From NCBI GenBank assembly GCA_040382095.1, contig JBEIGB010000016.1, positions 1 through 51,707 of the forward strand: a stretch of 51,707 nucleotides of DNA, given 5' to 3'. The number at the start of each line of letters is the position of its first letter. Position 1 is the first letter of the stretch. A model generated the notes under the pieces. That model was not told the DNA's origin and made no database searches. It worked only from the letters and a program-made list of their open reading frames with translations. Shown here piece by piece: positions 25,220 through 34,349 of the stretch. This stretch comes from JADJPL01 sp040382095 (GTDB lineage Bacteria; Bacteroidota; Bacteroidia; Chitinophagales; Saprospiraceae). The position numbers and the translations under genes are program-made.

Positions 25220-26626
25220 TTATGCTTTTAAATCGAAGGTTTCCCCCAATTTTGGGATTTCAACATCCTTAAAACCGGCCTGGAGCAAAAGTCCTTTGAA
25301 ATTGCGCTGTGCTTCAGGCACACCGTGGACGAGGAATACCTGCCGTGCGGAGCCGATTTGATTTTTTATGAAGTCCAGCATTTCGAGTTTGTCCCCGTGA
25401 GCCGAGAAAGAATCCATGGAGACAATCCGGGCATTGACTTTTTTGGTCTCTCCAAACAGGCGTAGTTCCGTCGCGCCGTCCTGCAAGTAGCCACCAGGTG
25501 TCCCTGGGGCACAATAGCCGACCAGGAGGATCGTATTCCGGGGGTTTTCAATGCTGTGATAGACGTGGTGCTTCACGCGCCCGGCATTAATCATACCCGA
25601 GGCGCTGATGATGACTGCTGGTTCTTTGGAATGGTTGAGGCCTTTGGAAATCTCTACATTGCGCACATAAGCAAGCCCGTTAAAGCCGAATGGGTTATCG
25701 TCGGTGAGTAGATAATCTGCCATATCCTCATCATAGCATTCCGGGTGTGCTCCAAAAATCGTTGTCGCATTCACGGCCAGGGGGCTGTCCACATAGACTG
25801 GTACTTTGGGTAGCCGGCCTTCATTTTCGAGCTTGTCGAGCAGATAGACGATTTCCTGGGTGCGTCCTACGCTAAAGGCAGGGATGATGAGCTTCCCCTT
25901 TTTTTCTATGCAGGTTTCGAGGATAATTTCCAGGAGTTTGCCGCTTTCTTCCGGGGCGGAGAGGTGCTCGCGGTCGCCGTAAGTAGATTCACAGATGAGG
26001 TAATCTACTTTCGGCATCGGGATTGGGTCGCGAAGGATCGGGCGCGAAGGACGGCCAATATCGCCGGTGAACCCAAAAAAAATGGTCTTTCCGTTTTCCC
26101 GTATTTTCAGGGTGACACTTGCGCTGCCCAGGATATGGCCGGCATCCCGAAACAGGATTTCTACATCGTCATGTATTTTAAACCATTTTTCATAAGGATA
26201 GGCGACAAAAAGTTCCATGGCCCTGCCCACATCGTCTTTGGTATAGAGGGGCTCGTGAAAGGGGATGTCGTCATAGCTGCCTTTGCGATGTCTGTAAAAC
26301 ATGGAATCGCTTTCCTGTATTTTCGCACTATCAAGGAGCATAATGCTGGCGAGGCTGCGGGTAGCATGGGTGCAGCGGATCGAACCTTCAAACCCATCTT
26401 TGACAAAGCGGGGTACTTTGCCAATATGGTCTATATGGGCGTGAGAAAGAATCAGGCAGTTAATTTCGGCAGGGTCAAAGAGCCATTCGCGGTTAAACCG
26501 CTCCATATCCGGATCGGCACCTTGATACATCCCACAGTCGAGCAGGATTTTGAAACCGTTGTCGAGGGTGAGCAGGTGCGAGCTGCCAGTCACCTCTTGT
26601 GCGGCACCACAAAACTTGATGGTCAT
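25220..26626 (-). CDS. MBL-fold / beta-CASP RNA-specificity domain hydrolase
   Basis: 468 aa, typical of the bacterial CPSF73-like MBL family. The full zinc motif HAHIDH (about residues 60-65, preceded by NCLILS) is intact. The beta-CASP domain contains VDSPLAVNATTIFGAHPECYDEDM (motif A region), GMINAGRVKHHVYHSIENP (motif B region) and SFSAHGDKLEMLDFIKNQI (motif C-like). Members cut RNA or act as 5'-3' exonucleases; the exact substrate here is unknown. Unlike the ligase-associated exonuclease at 10192-11208, all six motif II ligands are present. ATG at 26626. Confidence 0.93.
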   Translation of the reverse strand: MTIKFCGAAQEVTGSSHLLTLDNGFKILLDCGMYQGADPDMERFNREWLFDPAEINCLILSHAHIDHIGKVPRFVKDGFEGSIRCTHATRSLASIMLLDSAKIQESDSMFYRHRKGSYDDIPFHEPLYTKDDVGRAMELFVAYPYEKWFKIHDDVEILFRDAGHILGSASVTLKIRENGKTIFFGFTGDIGRPSRPILRDPIPMPKVDYLICESTYGDREHLSAPEESGKLLEIILETCIEKKGKLIIPAFSVGRTQEIVYLLDKLENEGRLPKVPVYVDSPLAVNATTIFGAHPECYDEDMADYLLTDDNPFGFNGLAYVRNVEISKGLNHSKEPAVIISASGMINAGRVKHHVYHSIENPRNTILLVGYCAPGTPGGYLQDGATELRLFGETKKVNARIVSMDSFSAHGDKLEMLDFIKNQIGSARQVFLVHGVPEAQRNFKGLLLQAGFKDVEIPKLGETFDLKA

Positions 26627-26695
26627 AGCTTAGGTATTTGAGCGGTAAAATACAACGGCCAGGGCATTTTTGCTACTTTATCGCCATCTGTTTTG

Positions 26696-26879
26696 CATAG
26701 ACTTGTTTCCGCAGGATCATCCCGGGCTATAAACGGCTCTTTTCCGCCCATACGATGCCTTTTTTCGGCCACATCGCCTGGCTATTTTCCCACGGAAAGC
26801 CTTCGCGAGGACGAAAAACAGCTTATTTTCCGCCACGAGGACCTATCGCAACAAGTCTTATGATGCGACAGCCTCTTTG
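26696..26879. repeat. R2 dispersed palindromic repeat, copy 2, with an R1-like end
   Basis: Left end GACTTGTTTCCGC (about 26700-26712) and right end CCGCCACGAGGACC ... CGCAACAAGTCTTATG (about 26830-26862) are imperfectly inverted around the repeated words GAGGACGAAAAACAGC. Directly after is GCGACAGCCTC, also present at the ends of R1 elements, so R1 and R2 may be linked or nested. This accounts for most of the 327-bp gap upstream of the DUF4097 gene. Confidence 0.7.
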
Positions 26880-26953
26880 TGCCATGAGCAGCGAGAGGAG
26901 TTTTTGCACAATCCTGGCCGATACACATACAAGCAGCAATCAGGCCAGGCGGG

Positions 26954-28075
26954 TTAAAAGTAGTAAATTTTTGCGCCGCCGTAGTTCATGCGAAGGTAGA
27001 TCACCGCTTCTGCCGCTTTTGTAGTTTTTCCCTGAATAGTCGTACTGGTATTTTTTTCGACGAGGTAGTCAATGTCCAGATTGTCGGGATAGGTTACCCC
27101 GGCGTAGTTGGTCGCTGCGTCAAGCGCAAATGCGGTGCCTTGCGGCAGTCCGATTTTGGCATTTCCATAGCTGCCGGTGCAATTGGCTTTGGAGAAGCCT
27201 TCGGACATTTTGACATCCACATTTCCATAAGAGAGGTTACAGTTGAGCGACCGGCTGATTTTTTCAGCCTTCAGACCGGCATATTTTGAGTTAAAGTCAA
27301 TGCTGGCAGCACTATTGACCTTGAAATTATCGTATGCCCCGGAATTTTTGAGGTCCCCGATCTGGTTGATGATATAAGTATCGTACCTGGTAGTGGTATT
27401 GAGGTCTTTGGCTTTTCCGATATTGACCTGGGTGTATTTACTTGTGATCTGGATATCCGCCGCTTCCTCTACCTGGAGTTTTGAATAACTGACTTCGGCG
27501 TTGAGGTTGTCGGCACGTGAGATAGTGCCATTGCCATAACCGAATAAAATAGAGGAGTTGTCGCCCATAGCCTCTACCTTAAAGTTGACATATTTTACAT
27601 CCAGTTTTACTCTGCCTTTCATTGCGGCGACAAAGAGGTCGCCATAGCGGTGGCCGATATCGAGGTTGTTGCTTGCAGGGAGGAACACCTCGTAATTGAT
27701 GCTGTAATCGCTGCTGGTGCTCCCTATCCAGATCCACCGCCAACCTTTACCAGTAGGTTCGATGCTTGTTTCGGCTTTCACATATCCTTCGCCGGAGGTA
27801 AAGTTGATGCCGATACGGTCAAAAACGTCATTTGCAGCAGATTCGCTACTGGCTTTGACCTTAATGGTTACAGTGATTTTGACACGGTTTTGATCCCAGG
27901 TTTTTACTTCCATTTTTCCGTATTTATTATTCAGATAGGTAGTGCCATTAAGGGGGATCGGGAATTCTTTTTTGACGGTCCTGTTAAATTCGGCCTTGGG
28001 GAATGCCATTCCGGGCAGTGATGCTGTGAGCAGGATTATACTGACGAAGCAGATAACATTATATGCTGATTTCAT
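26954..28075 (-). CDS. Secreted DUF4097-like beta-repeat protein
   Basis: 373 aa, with a signal peptide (MKSAYNVICFVSIILLTASLPGMA). The body is a run of short beta-strand repeats with alternating hydrophobic and polar residues (for example VKLDVKYVNFKVEAM, AEVSYSKLQVEEAADIQITSKY), the DUF4097/adhesin-like parallel beta-helix pattern found in Bacteroidota surface proteins. It is the third gene of a translationally linked operon: it overlaps the anti-sigma-like gene by 17 bp. A role as the extracytoplasmic output or sensor of the sigma pathway is inference from context. ATG at 28075. Confidence 0.85.
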   Translation of the reverse strand: MKSAYNVICFVSIILLTASLPGMAFPKAEFNRTVKKEFPIPLNGTTYLNNKYGKMEVKTWDQNRVKITVTIKVKASSESAANDVFDRIGINFTSGEGYVKAETSIEPTGKGWRWIWIGSTSSDYSINYEVFLPASNNLDIGHRYGDLFVAAMKGRVKLDVKYVNFKVEAMGDNSSILFGYGNGTISRADNLNAEVSYSKLQVEEAADIQITSKYTQVNIGKAKDLNTTTRYDTYIINQIGDLKNSGAYDNFKVNSAASIDFNSKYAGLKAEKISRSLNCNLSYGNVDVKMSEGFSKANCTGSYGNAKIGLPQGTAFALDAATNYAGVTYPDNLDIDYLVEKNTSTTIQGKTTKAAEAVIYLRMNYGGAKIYYF

Positions 28076-28607
28076 GTGTATTTTTTTTCTGGTTTACGGA
28101 AGGTGGATTGTCGAGTTTTTGGAGGACGAGTTCCAGAATGGAAATTTTCATCTGGTACCCCTGGATCAGGTTGGAGATAATTTCTTCTTCCTTGCCTTTA
28201 GGGGCATTGAGCAGTTCGGATTTCAGTTCCTCCATTGCCTGGTCGAGTTGCAGGAGGTCGTACAGGACTGGGTGGCCGGCGGGGATTCCGGCCAGCCGAG
28301 CGGTTTTTTGGCGGATTTGCCCTTGGTAATAGCGTTCTGTTTCCAGGAAATCCGGGGCACTGCGTTCGAGTGCCGCAATTTGCCGGGAAGTTGCCTGGCG
28401 GGACAAAAACGTGCCAGCGAGTGCTCCTGTTAGGATAAAGAGGATACTGGCCGCAATCGCCACAGGCGTATTTAGTTTAAAGATACGGGCATGCCATGCT
28501 TTGGGCTTAATCTGAGACCATAGCTCAGCGCGGGGCACTGCATCGTCGAAGTGATGCCGGTTTTCCAGGATAAAATTTTCGAGGTAGTCCCTGTTTTGCA
28601 TAATCAT
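28059..28607 (-). CDS. Putative membrane anti-sigma factor
   Basis: 182 aa. A soluble N-terminal region (about 1-45, MIMQNRDYLENFILENRHHFDDAVPRAELW) precedes one TM helix (about 50-69, VAIAASILFILTGALAGTFL), followed by a predicted coiled coil (about 75-165, rich in E/Q/L). The cytoplasmic N-terminus, single TM and place behind an ECF sigma gene fit an anti-sigma factor, although I do not recognise a FecR or zinc-finger motif. Its ATG (28605-28607) overlaps the sigma stop (TAATG), indicating translational coupling. Confidence 0.8.
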   Translation of the reverse strand: MIMQNRDYLENFILENRHHFDDAVPRAELWSQIKPKAWHARIFKLNTPVAIAASILFILTGALAGTFLSRQATSRQIAALERSAPDFLETERYYQGQIRQKTARLAGIPAGHPVLYDLLQLDQAMEELKSELLNAPKGKEEEIISNLIQGYQMKISILELVLQKLDNPPSVNQKKNTHEISI

Positions 28608-29170
28608 TAAATTGAAGTTCTGCCCTGTTGGTGGCGCAATATTTCCCTGATACGGTGTTTGGCCCTGCTATACTGGGATTTTGAGGTTGCTTCGTTAATC
28701 CCGAGGATTTCGGCGATTTCCTGGTGGTCATAGCCTTCCATGAGGTAGAGCGAGAAGACTACGCGATAACCATCAGGCAGGTTGTAGAGCGCTTTTTTTA
28801 CCTGTTCTACGTTAAGGGCAATATTTGAATAATCTTCGCTATCGGCTGCATCGGAGATGCTGTCCTGGTACTTATCATCAAACGTTTCGAAAGTCAAGCG
28901 CCGTTGTTTTAAAAAATTAATGCTGTGGTTGATGACGATGCGCTTTATCCAGACTCCGATTGAAGACTCAAAGCGAAAGGTGCCCATTTTTGAAAAGATA
29001 TCCATGAAGGCATTCTGGAGGATATCTTCTGCATCCAATTCGTTTTTGACCATACGCAGGCAGACGTTGTACATGGCTTTTGAGTAAAGCCGGTACAATT
29101 CGAACTGTGCTTTTCGGTTGCCCCGTTGGCAGGATTCTACCAATGTCTTGTGCGTAAGTGTGGGTTCCAA
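28607..29170 (-). CDS. ECF-type RNA polymerase sigma factor
   Basis: 187 aa. Region 2 (about 27-97) contains NELYRLYSKAMYNVCLRMV-like and DAEDILQNAFMDIFSKM sequence, and region 4 (about 128-180) contains LPDGYRVVFSLYLMEGYDHQEIAEILGINEATSKSQYSRAKHRIREIL, a helix-turn-helix that recognises the -35 element. It redirects RNA polymerase to a small regulon, most likely including its own operon. The only upstream start codon in frame is TTG at 29170; no ATG lies between it and the next stop. It is the first gene of the sigma/anti-sigma/DUF4097 operon. Upstream is an R2 element. Confidence 0.93.
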   Translation of the reverse strand: MEPTLTHKTLVESCQRGNRKAQFELYRLYSKAMYNVCLRMVKNELDAEDILQNAFMDIFSKMGTFRFESSIGVWIKRIVINHSINFLKQRRLTFETFDDKYQDSISDAADSEDYSNIALNVEQVKKALYNLPDGYRVVFSLYLMEGYDHQEIAEILGINEATSKSQYSRAKHRIREILRHQQGRTSI

Positions 29171-29209
29171 ATAACAGGTGTTAAATCAAAACCAAAATCA
29201 GATTTTGCA

Positions 29210-29355
29210 CGGGATTATCGCAGGATAAAGCCCTTTTTGTGCGCTCACTGCACCCTCTCCGGTCGCATAGCTGCTCTGATATCCCTTCAAAAGTCCTGGT
29301 GCGGACGAAAGACCGGACATTTTCCCGCTATGCTTACGCCGTCACAACAAGCTAG
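29210..29355. repeat. R2 dispersed palindromic repeat, copy 3
   Basis: Left part ATCGCAGGATAAAGCCC (about 29217) and right part GCGGACGAAAGACCGG ... GCCGTCACAACAAGC (about 29301-29352) form an imperfect inverted repeat. It lies in the region upstream of the sigma-factor TTG start, so it could influence that promoter. No ORF. Just after, at 29380-29400, GGGGTTGCACAAAAGGG resembles an R1 end. Confidence 0.6.
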
Positions 29356-29409
29356 CTGTATGTAATGACAGGAAGTAAGCCCCGGGGTTGCACAAAAGGG
29401 CCGTATGGG

Positions 29410-30441
29410 TTATTTTTTTTCCTGGATGCGCCGTAAGGCTGCGGCGGGATCGGCATAATCAGGGGAGAAAGAAAGGGCTTGGTGGTAATCCGCGCGTGCT
29501 TTTTCATAACGCCCCTGCATTTCTGAGCAAAGGCCGCGGTAAAAATAAGACCGGATATGGACGGGATCGGTTTGGATAGCGAGGTCAAAAGCGCGGTAAG
29601 CCTGGGGGATGGAGTCCAGATCGAGGTAAAGCAGGCCTGCATTATAATGTGCATCAGCGTATTGGGGTTCGATACGGGTGATTTCCTGGAAGAGCCGGAT
29701 GGCAGGAAGCAGCTTGCCCTGGGATTGCAGGTAAAACGCTTTTGCATGGAGTGCAGGAATTGAGGCCGTATTGATGCGGATCGCACTGTCGAAATAGCGT
29801 TCGGCGATAGGGTTTCCGAGTGCTGCCTGCAACTGGCCAAGGTTGATCCAGCTATCTATGAGATCGGGGTCATACTCAACAGATTGCTGAAAGGCGTTGA
29901 TGGCGCGGGCTGTATCCCCGCTCTCTTTGAAATTCAGGCCCATCATGAAGAATGCTTCGGCATTTTGCGGGTCCACCTGAAGGATGCGGTCAATTGTTGC
30001 TAAAGAGGGCTCATATTGTTTGAGGATTAGCTGGAACTCGCTCAGCTTGAGCAGGGTCGGGATCCGTGTTGGATGCAGGGAGGCTGCTTTTTCCATTGTT
30101 TTCAGGGCTTCACGTGAACGAAAATAATCGAGATAGACATCTGCGAGTAAATGGAGGTAGCCGGGATTGATAGTGTCTATGCTCAGGGCTTTACCCAGAT
30201 CCTGGATGGCTTCGTCGTAGCCTTCGTTTTGGTAGTAGCGTTGTGCTCTGTTGAAATAAAGGGAGGCATCGTTTGGATTTTTTCCGATTTCCTGGGTCAG
30301 TTGGGAAATTATGGGGTCTGAAGTGCCAACATCTGCGGCCCGCTGCTGGTTATCTTTGGAGTTGCAGGCGGTTAGGAAAAGGGCAAGGAATAATGTTTGG
30401 GCTGCTATAGCCGGGCGGGGTACAAAAACGGCAATTTTCAT
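29410..30441 (-). CDS. TPR-repeat lipoprotein
   Basis: 343 aa. The N-terminal hydrophobic segment ends with the lipobox LTAC (Cys at about residue 26). The rest is about eight tetratricopeptide repeats (for example NPNDASLYFNRAQRYYQNEGYDEAIQDLGKAL, NPGYLHLLADVYLDYFRSREALKTMEKA, DLIDSWINLGQLQAALGNPIAERYFDSAIRIN). TPR solenoids bind protein partners; this one probably acts at the periplasmic or outer face of the membrane. No particular partner can be named. Divergent from the T9SS repeat protein gene across 63 bp. ATG at 30441. Confidence 0.9.
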   Translation of the reverse strand: MKIAVFVPRPAIAAQTLFLALFLTACNSKDNQQRAADVGTSDPIISQLTQEIGKNPNDASLYFNRAQRYYQNEGYDEAIQDLGKALSIDTINPGYLHLLADVYLDYFRSREALKTMEKAASLHPTRIPTLLKLSEFQLILKQYEPSLATIDRILQVDPQNAEAFFMMGLNFKESGDTARAINAFQQSVEYDPDLIDSWINLGQLQAALGNPIAERYFDSAIRINTASIPALHAKAFYLQSQGKLLPAIRLFQEITRIEPQYADAHYNAGLLYLDLDSIPQAYRAFDLAIQTDPVHIRSYFYRGLCSEMQGRYEKARADYHQALSFSPDYADPAAALRRIQEKK

Positions 30442-30504
30442 ATCGGATGGACTTTGATGAAGATTTTGTGGTTAATATGACCAAACCAGTGCCAAAAATA
30501 ACGT

Positions 30505-32124
30505 ATGTCCACAAAAGGTATTATCACAACAACCATTTTTGCCACGCTGTTGTGGGGGCATCGTTTACATGGACAAGCATGGCTGTCCATTGCTTCCTGG
30601 GGCGGCATTTCGAACGAGTCTCTGGATGCGTTGGCGCCCCTGCCGGATGGCCGTATGCTGGCTGGCGGAACATTTTCTGGGCGGACAGTTATGGGGACGA
30701 GGGTTCTGCAGTCGTTCGGTGCGGAAGATATTTTCATTGCCGCGCTTAATCCGGGCAGTAGTCCGGAATTACTGCTGCAGCTTGGCGGTCCGGGGCAGGA
30801 TCTGCTCACCGGTTTGGGGCTGGGCAGTACAGGGGGCATATTTTGTGGGGGTGTTTTTTGGCAGCGGCTATCGCTTCCGGGCGGTGCTATTCTCGAGACT
30901 TCCAGAAACCCGAAGGCCATTTTTGCTGCTCAGTTTGCCCCTGGCCCTGAAAAATCTTTGGAGTGGGCCCGGGTAATCGAAGGTGGAAATATAAAAGAAT
31001 TATGTGCAGTCGCTGCTGCACCGGACGGAGGCCTGCTGCTGGGCGGCTATTTCAGCGATACCCTGGTGATAGATACGTTAAAGTTGGTGTCGGTAGGAAA
31101 GACGGACGCTTTTATGGTTAGGCTCGACCGGTTTGGCCGTACGCTATGGGCAAAAAAATTCGGCGGGCGTGGGGACGTCCGTATTAAGTCAATGGTGCTT
31201 GCCCCTGGGGAGGCATTGGTCATTGCAGGTATCTTCAACGACCAGGTGGCGTTCGGGAATGCCCTCATGACAGCCAACACCCGCGACTGGGACATATTTC
31301 TTGCCGCGATGGGTATGGATGGTACTTTGCGCTGGGCAAGGAAAGCCGGCGGGGTATATGATGACGAGGTACACGATGTTGCTGCGGATCAGGGCGGGAA
31401 TATCTACCTTACCGGCCAGTTCATCGGCGTACTCGATCTTGTTTCCGGGCAGGGGATACAAAGCCAGGACGGAAATGCAGATGCCTTTGTATTAAAATAC
31501 CAGCCCAACGGTACGCCACTTTGGGGCAAAGTCCTCGGCGGCGACCAGATTCAGGTCGCCCGTGCACTGGCTGTACAGGACAGCCTGCTTGCCATAACGG
31601 GATATTTTCAGGAAAACCTGAGATCGGATGGCCAGGTGGTGTCCGGGGGCAATATTTTTAACGGATTTCTCGCCATAATGCACACCGACGGCAAGGGCAG
31701 GGATTTAGTTGCGCTGCCGGGCATCCGGCCGGTCTTTCCGGAAACCGTCCTTTCCGGGGCTGGCCAGTCGTGGACGGTGGGCGGCGTTTATCAGGGTACT
31801 CCGAAGTGGGGTGGATTATCTCTGCCCCCGCCATCGGGCGGGTTTGATATTTTTGTTGCTCAATGGGGCAGCCAGCCTGTACAATTGGTAGAACCTCCGT
31901 GGGCGGGCAGTCTGCAGATTTTCCCTAACCCTGCGTCAGAGGGGGTTTGGGTGCGCTACGCGGAAAGTCGCGGTGTCGAGCTTTCCCTTTTTGATATCCG
32001 GGGCCGATTGGTAATACCCCCGCACATGGGTGATTTTCTGCCAATGGCACATCTGCCCCCCGGACCTTATCTCCTGGCTATCCGGATCGGTGCCGAAAGG
32101 ATTATCAGAAAGGTCTTTCGCTAG
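30505..32124 (+). CDS. T9SS-exported beta-propeller-like repeat protein
   Basis: 539 aa. A signal peptide at the N-terminus (MSTKGIITTTIFATLLWGHRLHGQ) precedes several repeats of about 50 residues with the pattern D...F.A..d..G...W....GG (such as GQDLLTGLGLGSTGGIFCGGVF and GGVYDDEVHDVAADQGGNIYLTGQFIGVLD), resembling SBBP/beta-propeller repeats. The last about 80 residues are a type A T9SS sorting domain (LQIFPNPASEGVWVRYAESRGVELSLFDIRGRL ending IRKVFR). It is therefore secreted or anchored at the surface. Function unknown. ATG at 30505, 63 bp from the divergent TPR lipoprotein gene. Confidence 0.88.
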   Translation: MSTKGIITTTIFATLLWGHRLHGQAWLSIASWGGISNESLDALAPLPDGRMLAGGTFSGRTVMGTRVLQSFGAEDIFIAALNPGSSPELLLQLGGPGQDLLTGLGLGSTGGIFCGGVFWQRLSLPGGAILETSRNPKAIFAAQFAPGPEKSLEWARVIEGGNIKELCAVAAAPDGGLLLGGYFSDTLVIDTLKLVSVGKTDAFMVRLDRFGRTLWAKKFGGRGDVRIKSMVLAPGEALVIAGIFNDQVAFGNALMTANTRDWDIFLAAMGMDGTLRWARKAGGVYDDEVHDVAADQGGNIYLTGQFIGVLDLVSGQGIQSQDGNADAFVLKYQPNGTPLWGKVLGGDQIQVARALAVQDSLLAITGYFQENLRSDGQVVSGGNIFNGFLAIMHTDGKGRDLVALPGIRPVFPETVLSGAGQSWTVGGVYQGTPKWGGLSLPPPSGGFDIFVAQWGSQPVQLVEPPWAGSLQIFPNPASEGVWVRYAESRGVELSLFDIRGRLVIPPHMGDFLPMAHLPPGPYLLAIRIGAERIIRKVFR

Positions 32125-32200
32125 ATAAAAATTATACAGGCCGTATCTTCTCCATACGTAGCCCCCTGGGATATTTTTTTATTTTAAAAAGAAAAAAATT

Positions 32201-32208
32201 TATCTTTG
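32201..32208 (+). promoter_or_regulatory. -7 promoter element (TATCTTTG) and long leader
   Basis: TATCTTTG matches TAnnTTTG and sits in an AT-rich tract; no clear TTG (-33) is at the usual spacing. Transcription would start near 32215, leaving a 235-nt leader before the ATG at 32450. The leader holds no obvious ORF or riboswitch that I can recognise. Confidence 0.45.
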
Positions 32209-32449
32209 TAGGGTAAGTTGAGATTATCTGCATCCCTAAGGCGTTTCTTTGCCTGCCGTTTAAGCCGCGGAATGGGATATTCCCCCCCCCATACCTTTGA
32301 GAAATACATAGTCATTGGACTGCCGCCACATTCAGCTCTGCGCCCGGATGTACACCGGCAGGACCGGGAGCTTATTATGATTCATTAAGTCGAAAAGGTT
32401 TCGGACCACCTTAGGGTTCGGGGCAACAAGTTTTATCTACGAGAAAAAT

Positions 32450-33979
32450 ATGCGCGCGCTACAAGAACTTGCACTGATTGTACATGGCAATGGCCAAGGC
32501 CCATTCCCTGCTTCCAATGCCTTACCTGAGCAACAGCAGGTACTGGAGGAATTCTATTATGGTATTGTAAAGCGGGAACTGCAACACGATGAGGCTGCTG
32601 CCGAAAAGCTGGGGCTTGGAGATAAAAATGGCCCTGTTTATCAGGCGCTCAGACGTAAATTGCGGGATTTACTTTTAGACAGCGTGTTCTTTTTCGAGCA
32701 TAAAAAAGGAGAACTGAACGACCGCCAGATTGCCTATTTCAAGGTATATAAATACTGGGCAGCCGCTAAAATCCTGCTCGGGAAAAACGCTTACGTCATT
32801 GGTACTGATCTGTGCCGAAAGGTATTAAAAACCGCAATCGAATTTGAATTTATAGACCTCGCCGTAGATGTGCTGCGTATCCTGCGCCTGTATTATGCCA
32901 CCCGGGAGGGGCACATCAAAAAATTCGAAACATACAATCAGCAGTTCCACTACTACGATGCTGCACTAAGGGAAGAGAACAGGGCCGAGGAATATTATTC
33001 CGAGCTCGTATTGCGCTATGTAAACAGCAGGGCACATGCAGGTGAAACTGCGGAAAAAGCCAGGCAAATGCTCGAGGAGCTGGCGCCCGTACTGGAGCGT
33101 TATCCCACCTATCGTATGCAGTTATGTGTAATGCTGATAAAAATTCAACTTTACACCAGCCTGAACGATTTCCAGAAGACGATCGAAATCTGCGAAACCT
33201 TCCTGAAAATATTCTTTGCGAAACCCTATGACGCTCATGTGCCGATACAAATATGCTATTACCAGGAGCTGATCTGCTTTACCCAAATGCGCGACTATTC
33301 AGCGGGTAAAATCGTAGCGGAGAAGTGTTTGCAATACCTCCAGGAGGGCTCTTTTAATTGGTTTAAGTACCAGGAGCTTTATTTTATACTCTCCATGCAC
33401 ACCCGTAATTATCAGGATGCTTACAGGGTGCTCACGACGACGATGGAGCATAAACGTTTCAAATTCCTGCCGCCTTCCATTGAGGAAATCTGGAAAATTT
33501 ATGAAGCCTATATGTTCTACCTTATCGCGTTAGGTCTTGTCCAGCCCTCCCCGGACGACGCCCACTTCGCTAAATTCAGGATTGGGAAGTTCATCAACGA
33601 AACCCCAATCTTCTCCCAGGACCGCAGGGGCATGAACATCCCTATCCTGGTAATCCAAATCCTCTATATGATCCTGGAGCGGCAATATGACCAGGCGGTT
33701 GACCGGATCGAGGCAATCGAGAAATATTGCTCCCGATACCTCCGCCAGGATGAAACATTCCGCAGCAATACTTTCATCAAAATGTTGCTTACGATACCGG
33801 AAAATCACTTCAATAAGGTGGCAGTAGTCCGTAAGGCAGAGAAATATCTGCAAAAGATGAAGCAATTCCCGCAAAATATGATGGGCCAGTCCTTTGAAAT
33901 CGAGGTAATCCCCTTCGAAGATATGTGGGAGATCGCCCTCAATACCCTGGAAAATACCCATCGGCGGATAAGGCGCTGA
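32450..33979 (+). CDS. 509-aa helical-repeat (solenoid) protein of unknown family
   Basis: Not recognised by name. The protein has no signal peptide or TM helix and starts MRALQELALIVHGNGQ. It is almost entirely alpha-helical with repeating helix pairs that look TPR-like or alpha-solenoid in style (for example EFEFIDLAVDVLRILRLYYATREGHIKKFETYNQ, TSLNDFQKTIEICETFLKIFF, YQELYFILSMHTRNYQDAYRVLTTT). It contains many Tyr/Glu/Leu residues and no visible enzymatic motif. A cytoplasmic scaffold is the simplest reading, but that is inference. ATG at 32450; long leader upstream and a terminator-like hairpin at 34122-34153, about 140 bp downstream. Confidence 0.8.
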   Translation: MRALQELALIVHGNGQGPFPASNALPEQQQVLEEFYYGIVKRELQHDEAAAEKLGLGDKNGPVYQALRRKLRDLLLDSVFFFEHKKGELNDRQIAYFKVYKYWAAAKILLGKNAYVIGTDLCRKVLKTAIEFEFIDLAVDVLRILRLYYATREGHIKKFETYNQQFHYYDAALREENRAEEYYSELVLRYVNSRAHAGETAEKARQMLEELAPVLERYPTYRMQLCVMLIKIQLYTSLNDFQKTIEICETFLKIFFAKPYDAHVPIQICYYQELICFTQMRDYSAGKIVAEKCLQYLQEGSFNWFKYQELYFILSMHTRNYQDAYRVLTTTMEHKRFKFLPPSIEEIWKIYEAYMFYLIALGLVQPSPDDAHFAKFRIGKFINETPIFSQDRRGMNIPILVIQILYMILERQYDQAVDRIEAIEKYCSRYLRQDETFRSNTFIKMLLTIPENHFNKVAVVRKAEKYLQKMKQFPQNMMGQSFEIEVIPFEDMWEIALNTLENTHRRIRR

Positions 33980-34121
33980 AACGCCTAATCGTCCTTTTCT
34001 ATTCTTACTGCGTCTTCCCTTGATTGATGTTGGAATCCTTTGTTGGGACGAGCGATTGTCCCACCCCGCTGGTGCTTTAGGGTTTTTTGCACAACCTCTG
34101 AGGGGAATCCTCGAGGGTCAG

Positions 34122-34153
34122 AAAAGCCGGGGGAAACCCACCGGGCTTTTTTG
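34122..34153 (+). terminator. Intrinsic terminator-like hairpin
   Basis: GAAAAGCCGGGGGAAACCC ... CCGGGCTTTTTTGC: a GC-rich stem with one bulge followed by a run of six T residues. It most likely ends the transcript of the helical-repeat protein gene. Confidence 0.6.
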
Positions 34154-34307
34154 CGGTATTTCCGGACACTAATGAAATAAGTGAAATTTAATTGATTTTG
34201 TAATATCCTGTAATTCATTTATTTGTAAAATACAAATATATAATTTTCATAATATTTTTTAAAAAAAAAACCTGTAAATTGTCCAAAAGGAGGGGGGATA
34301 ACAGAAG

Positions 34308-34315
34308 TACTTTTG
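34308..34315 (+). promoter_or_regulatory. -7 promoter element (TACTTTTG) for a small ORF
   Basis: TACTTTTG matches TAnnTTTG exactly. An ATTGTC word begins 30 bp upstream (34278); the same word begins 30 bp upstream of the -7 box at 34611. Spacing between TTG and the -7 box (26 bp) is longer than usual. It would drive the 23-codon ORF at 34350. Confidence 0.45.
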
Positions 34316-34349
34316 TATTATCATTTTATAAGATCCTAAATAACACACT

